DNA from: G963665495 sp963667575
GTDB taxonomy: Bacteria; Desulfobacterota; Desulfovibrionia; Desulfovibrionales; Desulfovibrionaceae
Assembly: GCA_963667575.2 (NCBI GenBank)
Contig: CAXXHY010000061.1
Location: forward strand, 124,001 to 188,000
Reading direction: 5' to 3'
Length of the DNA: 64,000 bases
The translations under genes and the position numbers were made by a program. Positions 22,179 to 31,198 of the stretch are shown one piece after another (the stretch's first letter is position 1; every line of letters begins with the position of its first letter). Under the pieces are notes generated by a model. The model was not told where the DNA came from and made no database searches. It was given only the letters and a program-made list of their open reading frames with translations.

Positions 22179-22297
22179 AGCCAACCAGAGGCATGGTCGT
22201 ATCAGGCCCAAGGGCCCCGCGCGCTGCGCCCGCGCGGATTTCAAGGATCGCGTTGGGGAAATTGTGCCGGTTTCACCTGCGTGGTCGCATTCAAAAG

Positions 22298-22334
22298 AAA
22301 AGGCACCCCACAGCCTGACTGCGGGGTGCCTTTT
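22298..22334. terminator. bidirectional terminator
   Basis: A 12-bp stem (22298-22309 with 22323-22334), extended inward by CAG/CTG around a short loop, with T-runs on both strands. It separates the small plus-strand gene from the convergent exported-protein gene. Confidence 0.88.
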
Positions 22335-22360
22335 GGTTTTTTAAGCGCTTTACAGGGCGG

Positions 22361-23539
22361 CTATTGGGCGAAGAGCGCCTTGCCCTGAATTTTTGCACGG
22401 ATGAAATCCTTGATGAATTCGCTGCGCAACTCTTCCAGCGAAAGCGTATTGGTATAATTCCCGTCTTTGATGATCTCAGCGAAATCATCCCGACCGAGCT
22501 TTTTGTTCTTTGCAGCATCCTCTTCGATCATTTTGGCCATGGGGGCGAACCGCGTACGCAATTCCTGCTCAGGAATGGCGTTGATCTTCTGCACTTCCTG
22601 CTCAATACCTTCCGGAGTGGGCTTGGCGTCCGACTGCAGCACCTGGCGCATGATGCTGGCGACATTCTGGCAGCCCTTGACCACATGCTTGTGCTTGACC
22701 ATGTTCACGGACTTCCAGCCGCCATTGACCCATTTGAACAGACCTACCTTGGTCATCGGCTTTTGCGGATCCGGCTGTTGGAACACGTAGACGGTTATGG
22801 AATCGTACATGTAGGAATCCGCCCAGCCAAGACCGGGAAGCAGATTGCCTTCTTTACCGGAGTAGAAAAAATTCCAGTCTGCGGCGGCCCCAACTGCCAC
22901 GCCCATTTTCCCTATACCCGAAGGTTTCTGCATGCGGGAAACAGAGAGGAATGTATCCACTCCGTTGTTCTTGTACATGATCAGTAAGCGGTCAAGGTCG
23001 TAACGGTAATAGCAGCCGCTGTTTCCGTCCGGTGTGGTTTCTTCGTATTCTGCTCCACGAAAAACCATGGGCTCTGTCAGGTCGGGAAGCTTGTTCCAGT
23101 AGTCCCCAAGCTGAGACTTCACCTTGTCTTCGTCATGCCATGCGCCCAGGCGTACGTTGGAGGGATAAATCGCCTCGGGGGGAATGCCGGGATTAAAGAC
23201 ATAGGAAATCAACGTCTGCAAGGGCAATCCCAGATTAAATTCCCAGTAGGCCCCGGTGCTGCCGTCCACGCTTTCCGGTTTTACGTCAGCCGGATTGCTG
23301 TGCGTTCTGCCGGCGAATGCAACCAGGTCCGCAACCTGCTGCGGGTCGAATTGCATGGCCGGATCTTTCAACATTTTGAGCAGAAAATGGGCTCCGGCTT
23401 CTGCCTTGGAAAGAGGATCATCTTTTTCTCCGCCAAAAAGCGAAGCCTGGGCCACTCCGGCAGAAAGCAGGCAAAGTGACAAAAGAAGTACAACAACCAA
23501 CATGCTATGTTTGTAAACAGGGGTCGAACCCATAGGCAT
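22361..23539 (-). CDS. hypothetical exported protein
   Basis: 392-aa protein with a Sec signal peptide (hydrophobic core about residues 14-30, cleavage near AQA|SLFGG). The mature part is soluble, with aromatic-rich central segments and a charged helical C-terminus. No catalytic motif is recognised. The start is placed at ATG 23539, which has GAGG upstream; ATG 23533 is possible. It lies 58 bp downstream of the DUF3467-like gene on the same strand, so the two may be cotranscribed. Confidence 0.65.
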   Translation of the reverse strand: MPMGSTPVYKHSMLVVVLLLSLCLLSAGVAQASLFGGEKDDPLSKAEAGAHFLLKMLKDPAMQFDPQQVADLVAFAGRTHSNPADVKPESVDGSTGAYWEFNLGLPLQTLISYVFNPGIPPEAIYPSNVRLGAWHDEDKVKSQLGDYWNKLPDLTEPMVFRGAEYEETTPDGNSGCYYRYDLDRLLIMYKNNGVDTFLSVSRMQKPSGIGKMGVAVGAAADWNFFYSGKEGNLLPGLGWADSYMYDSITVYVFQQPDPQKPMTKVGLFKWVNGGWKSVNMVKHKHVVKGCQNVASIMRQVLQSDAKPTPEGIEQEVQKINAIPEQELRTRFAPMAKMIEEDAAKNKKLGRDDFAEIIKDGNYTNTLSLEELRSEFIKDFIRAKIQGKALFAQ

Positions 23540-23607
23540 TCCAAAAACCTCGTAAAAGTTAAACGTGTGACAGTCCTGCCGCAAAAGCAGGACAACGCAC
23601 TGAAATA

Positions 23608-23997
23608 TTATTGTGCGGGACCATTGGAATTTTCAGGGCCCATCAGCAGCCCCTCATTATCCATTTCCAAGGCGCTGACCTTTTCTTCCAACCAGTCGAT
23701 GAGCGCCCGCGCGGTGTGATAATTTACCAGAACCTTGGCCCCGACCGTACGCACAACTTTTCGGGACTCTTCATCTTCGCCGCTCATCTCGGGCCCCATG
23801 GTCCCGTCGGAGTGAATCAGACATTCCGTGGTCTCAGGCAACTTGTCGCTTTCCGTATAAAATTGCATTTCAATCTCACCGTGAGGGTTCACTCCACCCC
23901 ATACGCCATGCGCATACAATGTGGGGGCGGCAGCGTCAGTCTGATACAGGTAGCGGATTTTCATAGGGAAACGATCGTGATTACTGTGATCATCCAT
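23608..23997 (-). CDS. small protein resembling DUF3467
   Basis: 129-aa cytoplasmic protein. The segment TLYAHGVWGGVNPHGEIEMQFY, then a later HTARALIDWLEEKV, resembles the DUF3467 pattern of an N-terminal Y-x-N/H-G strand and a C-terminal helix. This is a resemblance by eye, not a confirmed assignment. ATG 23997 has GAGAGAA upstream; the frame continues to 24123 without a better start. The function is unknown. Confidence 0.5.
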   Translation of the reverse strand: MDDHSNHDRFPMKIRYLYQTDAAAPTLYAHGVWGGVNPHGEIEMQFYTESDKLPETTECLIHSDGTMGPEMSGEDEESRKVVRTVGAKVLVNYHTARALIDWLEEKVSALEMDNEGLLMGPENSNGPAQ

Positions 23998-24424
23998 CTG
24001 GTATTCTCTCGGGTAAGGGTTCAGAGAAAACAGGGGTCCATGCATTAAAAAAACATGCGGACCTGCTGATCCAGCTGCGAACTCATGCCCAGCTGCTCTG
24101 CAATTGCGAGCCGCAAGGCACAAAAAAAAAGAGCCTCACCCCACAAGCAACAGGTGCTGCAAGGCCTTCTGAAAATTGGTTCGGCCAGGATCACAGGCAA
24201 GGTCCGCCGGATCCGGCCGAAGCGATGTTGAGTAAAGCATCAACTTATTAAAGTAAACCACCAGTTGTCAGGATTCAAATGAACTAATTGTAACAATTTA
24301 TTTGGAAATTCCCCCCCAAAAACAACCGGACAGGGCAATGGAATACCGGCTGCCCTTTAGCGCTTGCCCTTTCGAACATCCTGAAGTAGTCAGTGCGCAT
24401 TCCATTTTTTCCGGAGGTAATGCT
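23998..24424. other. non-coding gap between divergent genes
   Basis: This should hold the promoters of the divergent DUF3467-like gene and the plus-strand gene at 24425. I could not identify a convincing promoter or RNA structure. The open frame continuing upstream of 24425 has no ribosome-binding site. Confidence 0.4.
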
Positions 24425-24976
24425 GTGCCGAACAAAACAAAGAAAACGTCCAAGTCATCCGAAAAATTTTCTGTCGAATCCATCGATGCCAATCCCTGGT
24501 TCGATCTCGAAACCTACATGATCCTCAGCCAGACCAAACGGGTGGAAGCTTCCACGGTGGAACTGGTTGAAACGTTGTGGGACAAATGGCGTGGTCATTT
24601 GAACGCGAAACGCATTTCCGTGGGGGCGGTAAGCTATCTTCTGGTCTGGTTGGGGGAAGATGTGGAAAAAGAAGTGAACCAGGCTTGGGACGAATCCCCC
24701 AGCCGGTCTTTCACCATGAACAGCCTGGCCCAGGCCATCCTGATGGCCACGGTCCGCGAATTTATTCCCGAAGTGGTGGGCAGCAGCTGCGCACCGGTCC
24801 CCAAGCCCACAGCCGGACTTAAGGCGGCTCTGGAAGAAATCGGCCTGCCCTGGAAGGAATCCTCCACCCTGGCGCGGCAGTTCGCCATGCTGACCTACTA
24901 CCCCTTCAAAGGGAGCTGCGACATCTGCCACCTCAAGGACGAATGTCCGTCCAGGGCCATCCGCGCCGAGTCCTGA
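24425..24976 (+). CDS. hypothetical protein with C-terminal cysteine cluster
   Basis: 183-aa protein starting at GTG 24425, chosen because GGAGG lies 7 bp upstream. An upstream ATG at 24420 is out of frame. After a Lys/Ser-rich tail comes a helical body, and the C-terminus has CDICHLKDEC (C-x2-C-x5-C). This recalls the last three ligands of the FeS loop in DNA glycosylases of the EndoIII type, but the remainder does not look like HhH-GPD. Metal or FeS binding is possible; the function is unknown. Confidence 0.55.
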   Translation: MPNKTKKTSKSSEKFSVESIDANPWFDLETYMILSQTKRVEASTVELVETLWDKWRGHLNAKRISVGAVSYLLVWLGEDVEKEVNQAWDESPSRSFTMNSLAQAILMATVREFIPEVVGSSCAPVPKPTAGLKAALEEIGLPWKESSTLARQFAMLTYYPFKGSCDICHLKDECPSRAIRAES

Positions 24977-25224
24977 GGATATCCGGCCAAAGGCGACCTT
25001 TGCCATGGCTGATTTTCCCAGTATTTCAGATTCTTGGAGCCCTTCTCCATCTGATCCACAATTCCTGCTTATAAAGCATTTCCATGGCCGGGAGAGTGCA
25101 GACGTTCCCTGTTTCAGCTCATCTCCCGGCCATACGACGGACGAACATCGCGGCCTGGAAGCCTGCAGGTCTTTCCGCTTTTTTCAGACCCCCCTCATGC
25201 CGAAAAACCACAGATAAATTCAAA
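24977..25224. other. intergenic segment with a long stem-loop
   Basis: No gene is recognised. The only feature is a perfect 12-bp inverted repeat (25084-25095 with 25122-25133) around a 26-nt loop. It has no T-run and so is not a typical terminator. Confidence 0.5.
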
Positions 25225-25872
25225 TTAATTCAGTCTATTACAACACAAAGACCGCAAAAGAACTTTCAGCCGCAAGCTGATTATCATAAATATTGCAATT
25301 CCGACTGAAACGTTTTCTTCAGTCTCAGCGTCTGATACAGTATAACACCCCTTAAAGCAGGATTCGCTCTGTAAAAAATGCGTAGAGCTGCAGCTTGGGA
25401 AAAAAGTATATACTCCTTTTAAAAAAAGCAGCCAAAAGTCTGTACCCTTAAAAGAAGATAGTACATATTTATTTAAAAATATGTTTATTTTGATATAAAG
25501 TAAAAGAAATACAGTAGCAGAACCTCGCCAAATGCGTTTCAATTGTAGCTTGTTGTCCAACATATCATCTGAATATATTACAACAATATAATCAAATGTA
25601 ATCACTTGTGTATTACTAAGTACTAAAGTTGATTGGCTTAATGCATTCTCAATACATTTCATTATATTTAACGGGTATGTAAAACTTTTGTTAAAAAGGA
25701 CAAAATCATTAGCATTTGCCCGTGTTATTTTTATATAAAGAGGGTCAGCATACAGAATGATCAGGGGAGAATGCTCCCCTGCCATGCCAGAGGCGTGAAC
25801 GAGTATATTCATCCTGGCGGGCAGAACGAACGTTCGCGTAGCACCTGTGGTATCGATAATTTTCCCTTTCAC
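25225..25872 (-). CDS. doubtful AT-rich ORF
   Basis: 215-codon open frame starting at GTG 25872 in DNA much richer in A+T than the surroundings. The first 120 residues look like a possible globular domain (for example PARMNILVHAS and ADPLYIKITRAN). The C-terminal half is hydrophobic, cysteine-rich and low-complexity and may be spurious. It is divergent from the gene at 25946. It could be a horizontally acquired gene, perhaps truncated, or a chance open frame in AT-rich DNA. Confidence 0.3.
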   Translation of the reverse strand: MKGKIIDTTGATRTFVLPARMNILVHASGMAGEHSPLIILYADPLYIKITRANANDFVLFNKSFTYPLNIMKCIENALSQSTLVLSNTQVITFDYIVVIYSDDMLDNKLQLKRIWRGSATVFLLLYIKINIFLNKYVLSSFKGTDFWLLFLKGVYTFFPSCSSTHFLQSESCFKGCYTVSDAETEENVSVGIAIFMIISLRLKVLLRSLCCNRLN

Positions 25873-25945
25873 GATTCATGTTCCTACAACTAAAGATGTA
25901 CGTGGTTTATCCGAATAATAGTATGATAGGAAAGGTACTTCCGAC

Positions 25946-26281
25946 ATGCCAGACAAGAAAACAGGGATGACCGATGCGTATGAAGCGTCCTCCCGCGAGA
26001 ACTCCGAACTGAGGAGCATGCCCAGTACTTTCCCGGAACCAGCCGCGGCAGAAAATACCAACGAGGTAGTCATGAGTAGCAAGAACACCTCTGTGAGCCA
26101 GGAAGAAATTCGTTTTTTATTGAAAGACTTCCCATGTACGCAAATGGCGGATGAACAGGAGGAGATCTATGAACAGCCGTTTGCACCGCATGCAACGGCA
26201 CCTCAGCGGCAGATCAAACGTGAAAGCCTGGCCAAACAGATCCGGCGCCTGTTTTCCGACTCCATGCAGCACAGATTGTAA
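25946..26281 (+). CDS. small hypothetical protein
   Basis: 111-residue hydrophilic protein. The N-terminal 60 residues are Ser/Glu-rich and probably disordered; the C-terminal end is basic (RQIKRESLAKQIRRLF). AGGAAAGG precedes ATG 25946. It has no cysteine-rich, membrane or catalytic motif. The family is unrecognised. Confidence 0.5.
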   Translation: MPDKKTGMTDAYEASSRENSELRSMPSTFPEPAAAENTNEVVMSSKNTSVSQEEIRFLLKDFPCTQMADEQEEIYEQPFAPHATAPQRQIKRESLAKQIRRLFSDSMQHRL

Positions 26282-26554
26282 GTTTTCATCGTCCCGGCCC
26301 CCCTTCAGGCCGTTGTGTCCGAAATCAGCCAACCTAAGGACGAGATTTTGCCGCGGTCGGGATCTTCTGCGTACTTCTCCTTTGTCGGGCAGTATCCGTA
26401 TCTTTTTCCGCAACCTTTTCCCTGCTTTCCCAAACACGAAAAAAAAACCGTACAATTTGCAGCGCAGCTGCTTGTCTTTTTACTCCGGCTTGCCTAGGCT
26501 GTTTGTCAGCAATTCATCATAGTTTTTCTTTGCAAACAGGACATCGTACGGTAC

Positions 26555-28735
26555 ATGCGCCGCATCCTACAGCCCCCTTCCCTGCTTCACGATTGGAAAA
26601 CCCTGATTCTGCTGGGCATCGCCATCTTTTTCATTTCCTTTTGCACCAGGCTTTTCGATTATCCCAACTGGGTGGCAGGCAACTTTCGCGTGGCCGGAGA
26701 ATGGATAATGGGGACCCATGACGCCTACTACTGGCTGGCGGGAGCGGAAGGACAGGGTCCGGCCCAGCAGGCACCCCCGACCCTTTTCCTCCAGCTTATT
26801 TCCGGGATTACCGGCATGTCGCTTGGCAATACGGCCTTTTGGCTTCCCGCTTTCATGGCAGGTTTCACCGGAGTGGCCACCCTGCTCTGGGCCTGGACAC
26901 TCGGCTGCACCGAGGCAGGCGTTCTGGCCGGAACCCTGACCATTCTCGCACCCGGTTTTCTATTCCGTACGCGCTTGGGATATTATGATACGGACATGGT
27001 CACACTGCTCTTTCCTTTACTGATCGGCTGGAGCACAGCCGCCTGGATACGACCTTTCAGTCATTCCCACTGGCGGATCCCCTTTCTGAAAAAAAAGCCC
27101 ATTGCCGATGAAGCCCCAGGGCCGCAGCAGATCCCCGGCAGCATCGAATACGTGCTTATCAGCCTGGCCGGACTGGCTGCCGGACTTTTCAGTTCCTGGC
27201 ACGTGCACATCGGCGCATTTACCATCGTTCTGGTTCTTCTGACCCTACTCATGATCGGGCTGCAGGTCCGCCCCAAAATTCGCCCGCGGCTTTTTTTCGG
27301 CATAACGCTGTTCAGCCTGGGGGCGTTCTGCGGCATACCCGGCACGCTGGCGGCCCTAGCCCTCACACTTGCACTGGCGCTGCTGCGCGAGCGCTTGTCC
27401 GGCCTGTTCAAGCACTCCTGGCCGCTGATACTCTGTACGCTGCTTCTGATCGTTCTTTCGGGCGCGGCAGCCAAGGCCGGTTTTGAAACCGAACGTTTCC
27501 TCTTTACCTTTGTCAAAACAACCGCCCAACAAGCCCAGCCGGAGCAGGCGCCCCCAACCGCCCGAAACCAGAAACTCAGCTATCCGGCCATCGGCCAGAG
27601 CATAGTGGAAGCCCAGTCCATCTCCTTCGAGCACATCCTCGAACGCATGCACCCGCGTCCCTGGATCCCTGTCGCCGGGTTGATCGGTTTCCTTTTTCTG
27701 CTCATTGCCCAGCCCCTGGCGATTTTTCTGCTGCCCCTGGTGCTTTTTTCCTTCACAGCGCAGGAATTCGGCGCACGGGTGACCATGTTCGGAGCACCGG
27801 CCGTCATGCTGGGCCTCGCGGTGGGCACCGGCGCATTGGGCAGAGCCGCATTTGAGAAATTCTTTTCCAGGCCCGCCACACTGCTGGCTTTGATGTGCGT
27901 CCTGACACTGATGCTCGGGATTCCTTCCTATTATCTTCTTGTGCGCCTGGCGCCCACCCCCGTACTGGGTAACAACCACGCCGAGGCGCTGCGGCAACTC
28001 GGACAGCATTCCTCCCCGGACGACATGGTCTGGACCTGGTGGGACTGGGGCTATCCGGTCGAATATTATGCCAAGTGCCAATCTTTTGCCGACGGCAGCA
28101 AACACCTCGGGCAACATATTTTCACCGTGGGCCTGGCTCTGAGTACGCATTCTCCCAGACTTGCGAACCATTTCATCCGCTTCAGCGCGCAGGAACAGTA
28201 CCGACCGTGGGAAACACTCAACCAGCTCGGGCCGCAGGGCGCCGAACATTTTCTGGCGGACCTGGGCAATACGCCGCAGGCCTTTGCCGTGAAACAAAAA
28301 CAATACCTGGTCGTCACGTCGGAAAACCTCCCCCTGACCCCCTGGATTCTGTATTATGGCACATGGGATTTTCTGGCCAGGGACGGCGAACATGCCAATG
28401 TGATCCGGTTTGCTCCGCCCTTTGCAGTTGATTACAAGTCTGGCACAGTAACCGTGGAGTCCAGGAAAAAAAGCTACCCGCTCCGTTCCATAGATGTCCT
28501 GCGCAAAGACGGGGTGAAGCGTTTTCGCTTTCCCGACAACGAGGACACGAATCATCTCATCCTCTGCCCGGAGCAAAGAGAATATTACATCCTGGACGCA
28601 CTCACGTATGAAAGCATGATGATACAATTATTGGTGGAACCTGCGGACAGTCCGGATTTTGCCCCCTATTTCCGGCTTGCGTACGAGAAAAAACCTGATA
28701 TCAGAATTTTCGAGGTACTCAATGCGCCAGAATAA
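26555..28735 (+). CDS. STT3/PglB-type oligosaccharyltransferase
   Basis: 726-aa membrane enzyme of the STT3 family (GT66), which transfers a lipid-linked glycan to Asn in N-x-S/T sequons on the periplasmic side. About a dozen hydrophobic helices occupy residues 15-470. Catalytic markers are Asp56 in GTHDAYYW (first DxD-like motif), GYYDTDM near 143-149 (second DxD) and WWDWG at 495-499 (the WWDYG sequon-binding motif). The C-terminal soluble domain follows. Homologues called PglB are known in Desulfovibrio. No lipid-linked-oligosaccharide assembly genes are adjacent. The signalling genes start 43 bp downstream. Confidence 0.9.
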   Translation: MRRILQPPSLLHDWKTLILLGIAIFFISFCTRLFDYPNWVAGNFRVAGEWIMGTHDAYYWLAGAEGQGPAQQAPPTLFLQLISGITGMSLGNTAFWLPAFMAGFTGVATLLWAWTLGCTEAGVLAGTLTILAPGFLFRTRLGYYDTDMVTLLFPLLIGWSTAAWIRPFSHSHWRIPFLKKKPIADEAPGPQQIPGSIEYVLISLAGLAAGLFSSWHVHIGAFTIVLVLLTLLMIGLQVRPKIRPRLFFGITLFSLGAFCGIPGTLAALALTLALALLRERLSGLFKHSWPLILCTLLLIVLSGAAAKAGFETERFLFTFVKTTAQQAQPEQAPPTARNQKLSYPAIGQSIVEAQSISFEHILERMHPRPWIPVAGLIGFLFLLIAQPLAIFLLPLVLFSFTAQEFGARVTMFGAPAVMLGLAVGTGALGRAAFEKFFSRPATLLALMCVLTLMLGIPSYYLLVRLAPTPVLGNNHAEALRQLGQHSSPDDMVWTWWDWGYPVEYYAKCQSFADGSKHLGQHIFTVGLALSTHSPRLANHFIRFSAQEQYRPWETLNQLGPQGAEHFLADLGNTPQAFAVKQKQYLVVTSENLPLTPWILYYGTWDFLARDGEHANVIRFAPPFAVDYKSGTVTVESRKKSYPLRSIDVLRKDGVKRFRFPDNEDTNHLILCPEQREYYILDALTYESMMIQLLVEPADSPDFAPYFRLAYEKKPDIRIFEVLNAPE

Positions 28736-28777
28736 CGCCGCACAGTCTCACCAGAGCAGCAAAGGGAAACAGGTTTT

Positions 28778-30337
28778 ATGCAACGGATTCTGATTGTCGA
28801 AGACAGCAAGACCATTTGTTCCTATTTGATGTACAACCTCAAGGCCGAACTCGGACTGGAGGCTGATGCGTTTCATAGTATGCGTGATGCCGCCTTCCAC
28901 ATTGCAAAAGACTCCGACTATCTTCTGGCCATTCTGGACCTGAATCTCCCGGATGCTCCAGGGGGAGAAGTCGTGGACCTCGTGCTCTCCAAGCACATCA
29001 CCAGCATTGTGCTGACCGCCACCATCAACAACAAGCTTCGCAACACCCTGCTGGAAAAAGGCGTCATGGACTACGTGCTCAAAAATCGTGACGCGGTGCA
29101 CCAGGTTGTGGAACTGGTCAAACGATTGCAACGCAACAAGGACATCACGCTGCTCATCGTGGATGACTCGGGCATCTATCGAAAAATCATCCGCTCCTTT
29201 CTCGGAACCTACGGCTTCAAATTTCTGGAAGCCAAAAACGGCCCGCAGGCTCTGGAGATCATCAAAAACACTCCTGATCTCGGACTGGTGATCACTGATT
29301 ATGAAATGCCCGGCATGGACGGGGCCACGCTGTGCACCAGAATCCGCGATCTGAAAACCCGCAACGAATTGCCGATCATCGGCATCTCCTCTTTTGAGGA
29401 CAAGCTCCTTTCCGCAAAGGTCATCAAAAGCGGAGCCAATGATTTTCTTCCCAAGCCGTTTCAACGTGAAGAGCTGGCCTGCAGGGTCATCAAAAATCTG
29501 GAGACCACCGAATACATCGAAATGATCAACTCGTCGCTGAAGACCATCAGCAGCATGAACACCCGCATGAAAAAGGATCTGGACGCCGCGGCCAAACTGC
29601 AACGCAGCCTGTTGCCCATGGAACCGCCCGAGATCCCCGGGGTCAAGCTGGCCATGCAGTTCAGACCCTGCGACGAACTGGCGGGCGACACCTTCAACAT
29701 GTTTCCCTTGCCCGACAACAAGCTGGCCATCTATGTTCTGGACGTCAGCGGTCACGGCGTTCCGGCTGCCCTGCTTTCAGTATCCCTGTGCCGTCTGCTG
29801 CAACCAGACCACCAGAGATCCTCTTTCCTGGTTACTGATTCCGAGGATGGCTCCGGACTGCGTATTCTTTCTCCCGGGGAAGTCTGCAGCAGACTGAACG
29901 AGCAATTTCCCATGGATGTCGAATCATTTCAATATTTCACCATTATATACGGAATCCTGGACTGCAATACGGGCGAGTTCACCTTTACGGCAGCCGGCCA
30001 CCCCGGACCGGTGCATGTCCGTACCGACAATACGGTGCAGACCTTTCCCAGCACGGCCATTGCCATAGGATTCGCCCCTGACGTGAAATACGAGGAAACC
30101 ACCATCTCCCTGCAACCGGGAGACAGACTCTTTTTCTATACGGACGGCATTGTCGAAGCCCGCAACGACGATGCTGAAGAATACTCTCTCGAACGCCTTT
30201 CGAATCAGTTGCTCGCCATGTCCGGCTCCTGCATGGACGTGGCCCTGGACAAGCTCATTGATGACGTATCCCAATGGACCGGCGGCTCTTTCGCTGACGA
30301 CATCACACTATGCGCCCTTGAATTAACCGGCCTGTAG
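28778..30337 (+). CDS. REC-REC-SpoIIE (PP2C) phosphatase, RsbU-like
   Basis: 519-aa response regulator with output phosphatase. Receiver 1 (about 1-120) has LAILDLNLPD, receiver 2 (about 125-240) has VITDYEMPGMDG, and a coiled linker is followed by a SpoIIE-type PP2C domain with GDTFN, LDVSGHG, FYTDGIVEARN and FADDITL metal-binding signatures. Such proteins dephosphorylate STAS anti-anti-sigma proteins. The next two genes encode exactly those partners (an RsbW-like kinase and a STAS protein), so a partner-switching pathway controlled by phosphorelay is inferred. Confidence 0.92.
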   Translation: MQRILIVEDSKTICSYLMYNLKAELGLEADAFHSMRDAAFHIAKDSDYLLAILDLNLPDAPGGEVVDLVLSKHITSIVLTATINNKLRNTLLEKGVMDYVLKNRDAVHQVVELVKRLQRNKDITLLIVDDSGIYRKIIRSFLGTYGFKFLEAKNGPQALEIIKNTPDLGLVITDYEMPGMDGATLCTRIRDLKTRNELPIIGISSFEDKLLSAKVIKSGANDFLPKPFQREELACRVIKNLETTEYIEMINSSLKTISSMNTRMKKDLDAAAKLQRSLLPMEPPEIPGVKLAMQFRPCDELAGDTFNMFPLPDNKLAIYVLDVSGHGVPAALLSVSLCRLLQPDHQRSSFLVTDSEDGSGLRILSPGEVCSRLNEQFPMDVESFQYFTIIYGILDCNTGEFTFTAAGHPGPVHVRTDNTVQTFPSTAIAIGFAPDVKYEETTISLQPGDRLFFYTDGIVEARNDDAEEYSLERLSNQLLAMSGSCMDVALDKLIDDVSQWTGGSFADDITLCALELTGL

Positions 30338-30347
30338 AGGAAAGCCC

Positions 30348-30899
30348 ATGGCTTTTGTAAAAACGTTCACCATCCCGCGGTCTTTCGAAGAGGAACAGCA
30401 GCTTTCATCCGCATCTGAAGTCTGTCCGGATTCCCATTGCAAACTTCCCCCGCACCAGACCACCCTTCGCACCAAGGCGACCATCGTCACCTTGAGAAGA
30501 TTGACGAAAGCAGCTATGAGTCTGGTATCGTGCATGCTGAATGAAAAAGCGTTGATCTATCAACTGGAGCTGGCCCTTTACGAAGCCTGCTCCAATGTCA
30601 TTCGCCACGCATACACCGCTTCAGATCAGGGGGAGTTGCAGGTTTCCGTTGAAATCTGCCCTCTGGAACACATAACCTTTGAAATTACCGACTGGGGCAA
30701 TGGCTTTGACTGTTATCCGGTCAAACTCCATACGCCCCTTCCAGAAGAAGAAGACGGCCGGGGATTGCTCATCATCCGCGGACTGGCGGACGATCTTTCC
30801 ATTTGCAGAAAAGACGGCTCCACAACTTTGCGGATGCGTTTCCAGATCGAGGAGGACAGATGGAGAACATGCGAATTGCTAGAAGAGGAAGCGGGCTGA
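30348..30899 (+). CDS. RsbW-like serine kinase / ATP-binding protein (HATPase_c_2)
   Basis: 183-aa GHKL ATPase of the anti-sigma-factor kinase type. The N box is LALYEACSNVIRHAY, the G1 box is DWGNGFD, and the G2-like box is GRGLLIIRGLADDLS. In RsbW/SpoIIAB-type systems it phosphorylates the STAS protein and may bind a sigma factor or another target. GAGGAA precedes ATG 30348. Its 3' end overlaps the STAS gene by 40 bp. No sigma factor gene is next to it, so the output is unknown. Confidence 0.88.
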   Translation: MAFVKTFTIPRSFEEEQQLSSASEVCPDSHCKLPPHQTTLRTKATIVTLRRLTKAAMSLVSCMLNEKALIYQLELALYEACSNVIRHAYTASDQGELQVSVEICPLEHITFEITDWGNGFDCYPVKLHTPLPEEEDGRGLLIIRGLADDLSICRKDGSTTLRMRFQIEEDRWRTCELLEEEAG

Positions 30900-31192
30900 T
30901 CGTAAGCTTTAACCAGGAGATCACCCTGGCGCTGGCATCAACGGCCAGAGACAGCATCTCCAAGGAAATGGACGCCCCGGATGTCAGGGCAGTGCTTTTT
31001 GATCTGAAAGCCCTGGAAGCGCTGAACAGCATGGGCATCGGCTTGATGGTCGCCACAAAAACCAATTGCGCCAGAGCAGGAAAACAATTTTATCTGTTGA
31101 AGCCCAGCGATGCCGTATTGCGTACGCTGGATGTGGTCAAAATGCGCAGTTTCTTTGACATAGCCGATACGGATGACACAGGCGAATCCTGA
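30860..31192 (+). CDS. STAS domain anti-sigma factor antagonist
   Basis: 110-aa SpoIIAA/RsbV-like protein. VLFDLKALEALNSMGIGLMV contains the conserved Ser in the loop before the helix, the expected phosphorylation site of the RsbW-like kinase and the substrate of the SpoIIE phosphatase. The start ATG 30860 has GGAGG 5 bp upstream; ATG 30869 is also possible. The three-gene order phosphatase, kinase, STAS is typical of partner switching. Confidence 0.88.
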   Translation: MENMRIARRGSGLIVSFNQEITLALASTARDSISKEMDAPDVRAVLFDLKALEALNSMGIGLMVATKTNCARAGKQFYLLKPSDAVLRTLDVVKMRSFFDIADTDDTGES

Positions 31193-31198
31193 AGAAAT

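Noticed and set aside
24977..25200. 25084-25133 hairpin as an intrinsic terminator
   Set aside because: The 26-nt loop and absence of a T-run on either strand argue against it.
27356..28627. 423-codon ORF antisense to the STT3 gene
   Set aside because: Shadow frame. The sense strand carries all STT3 motifs.
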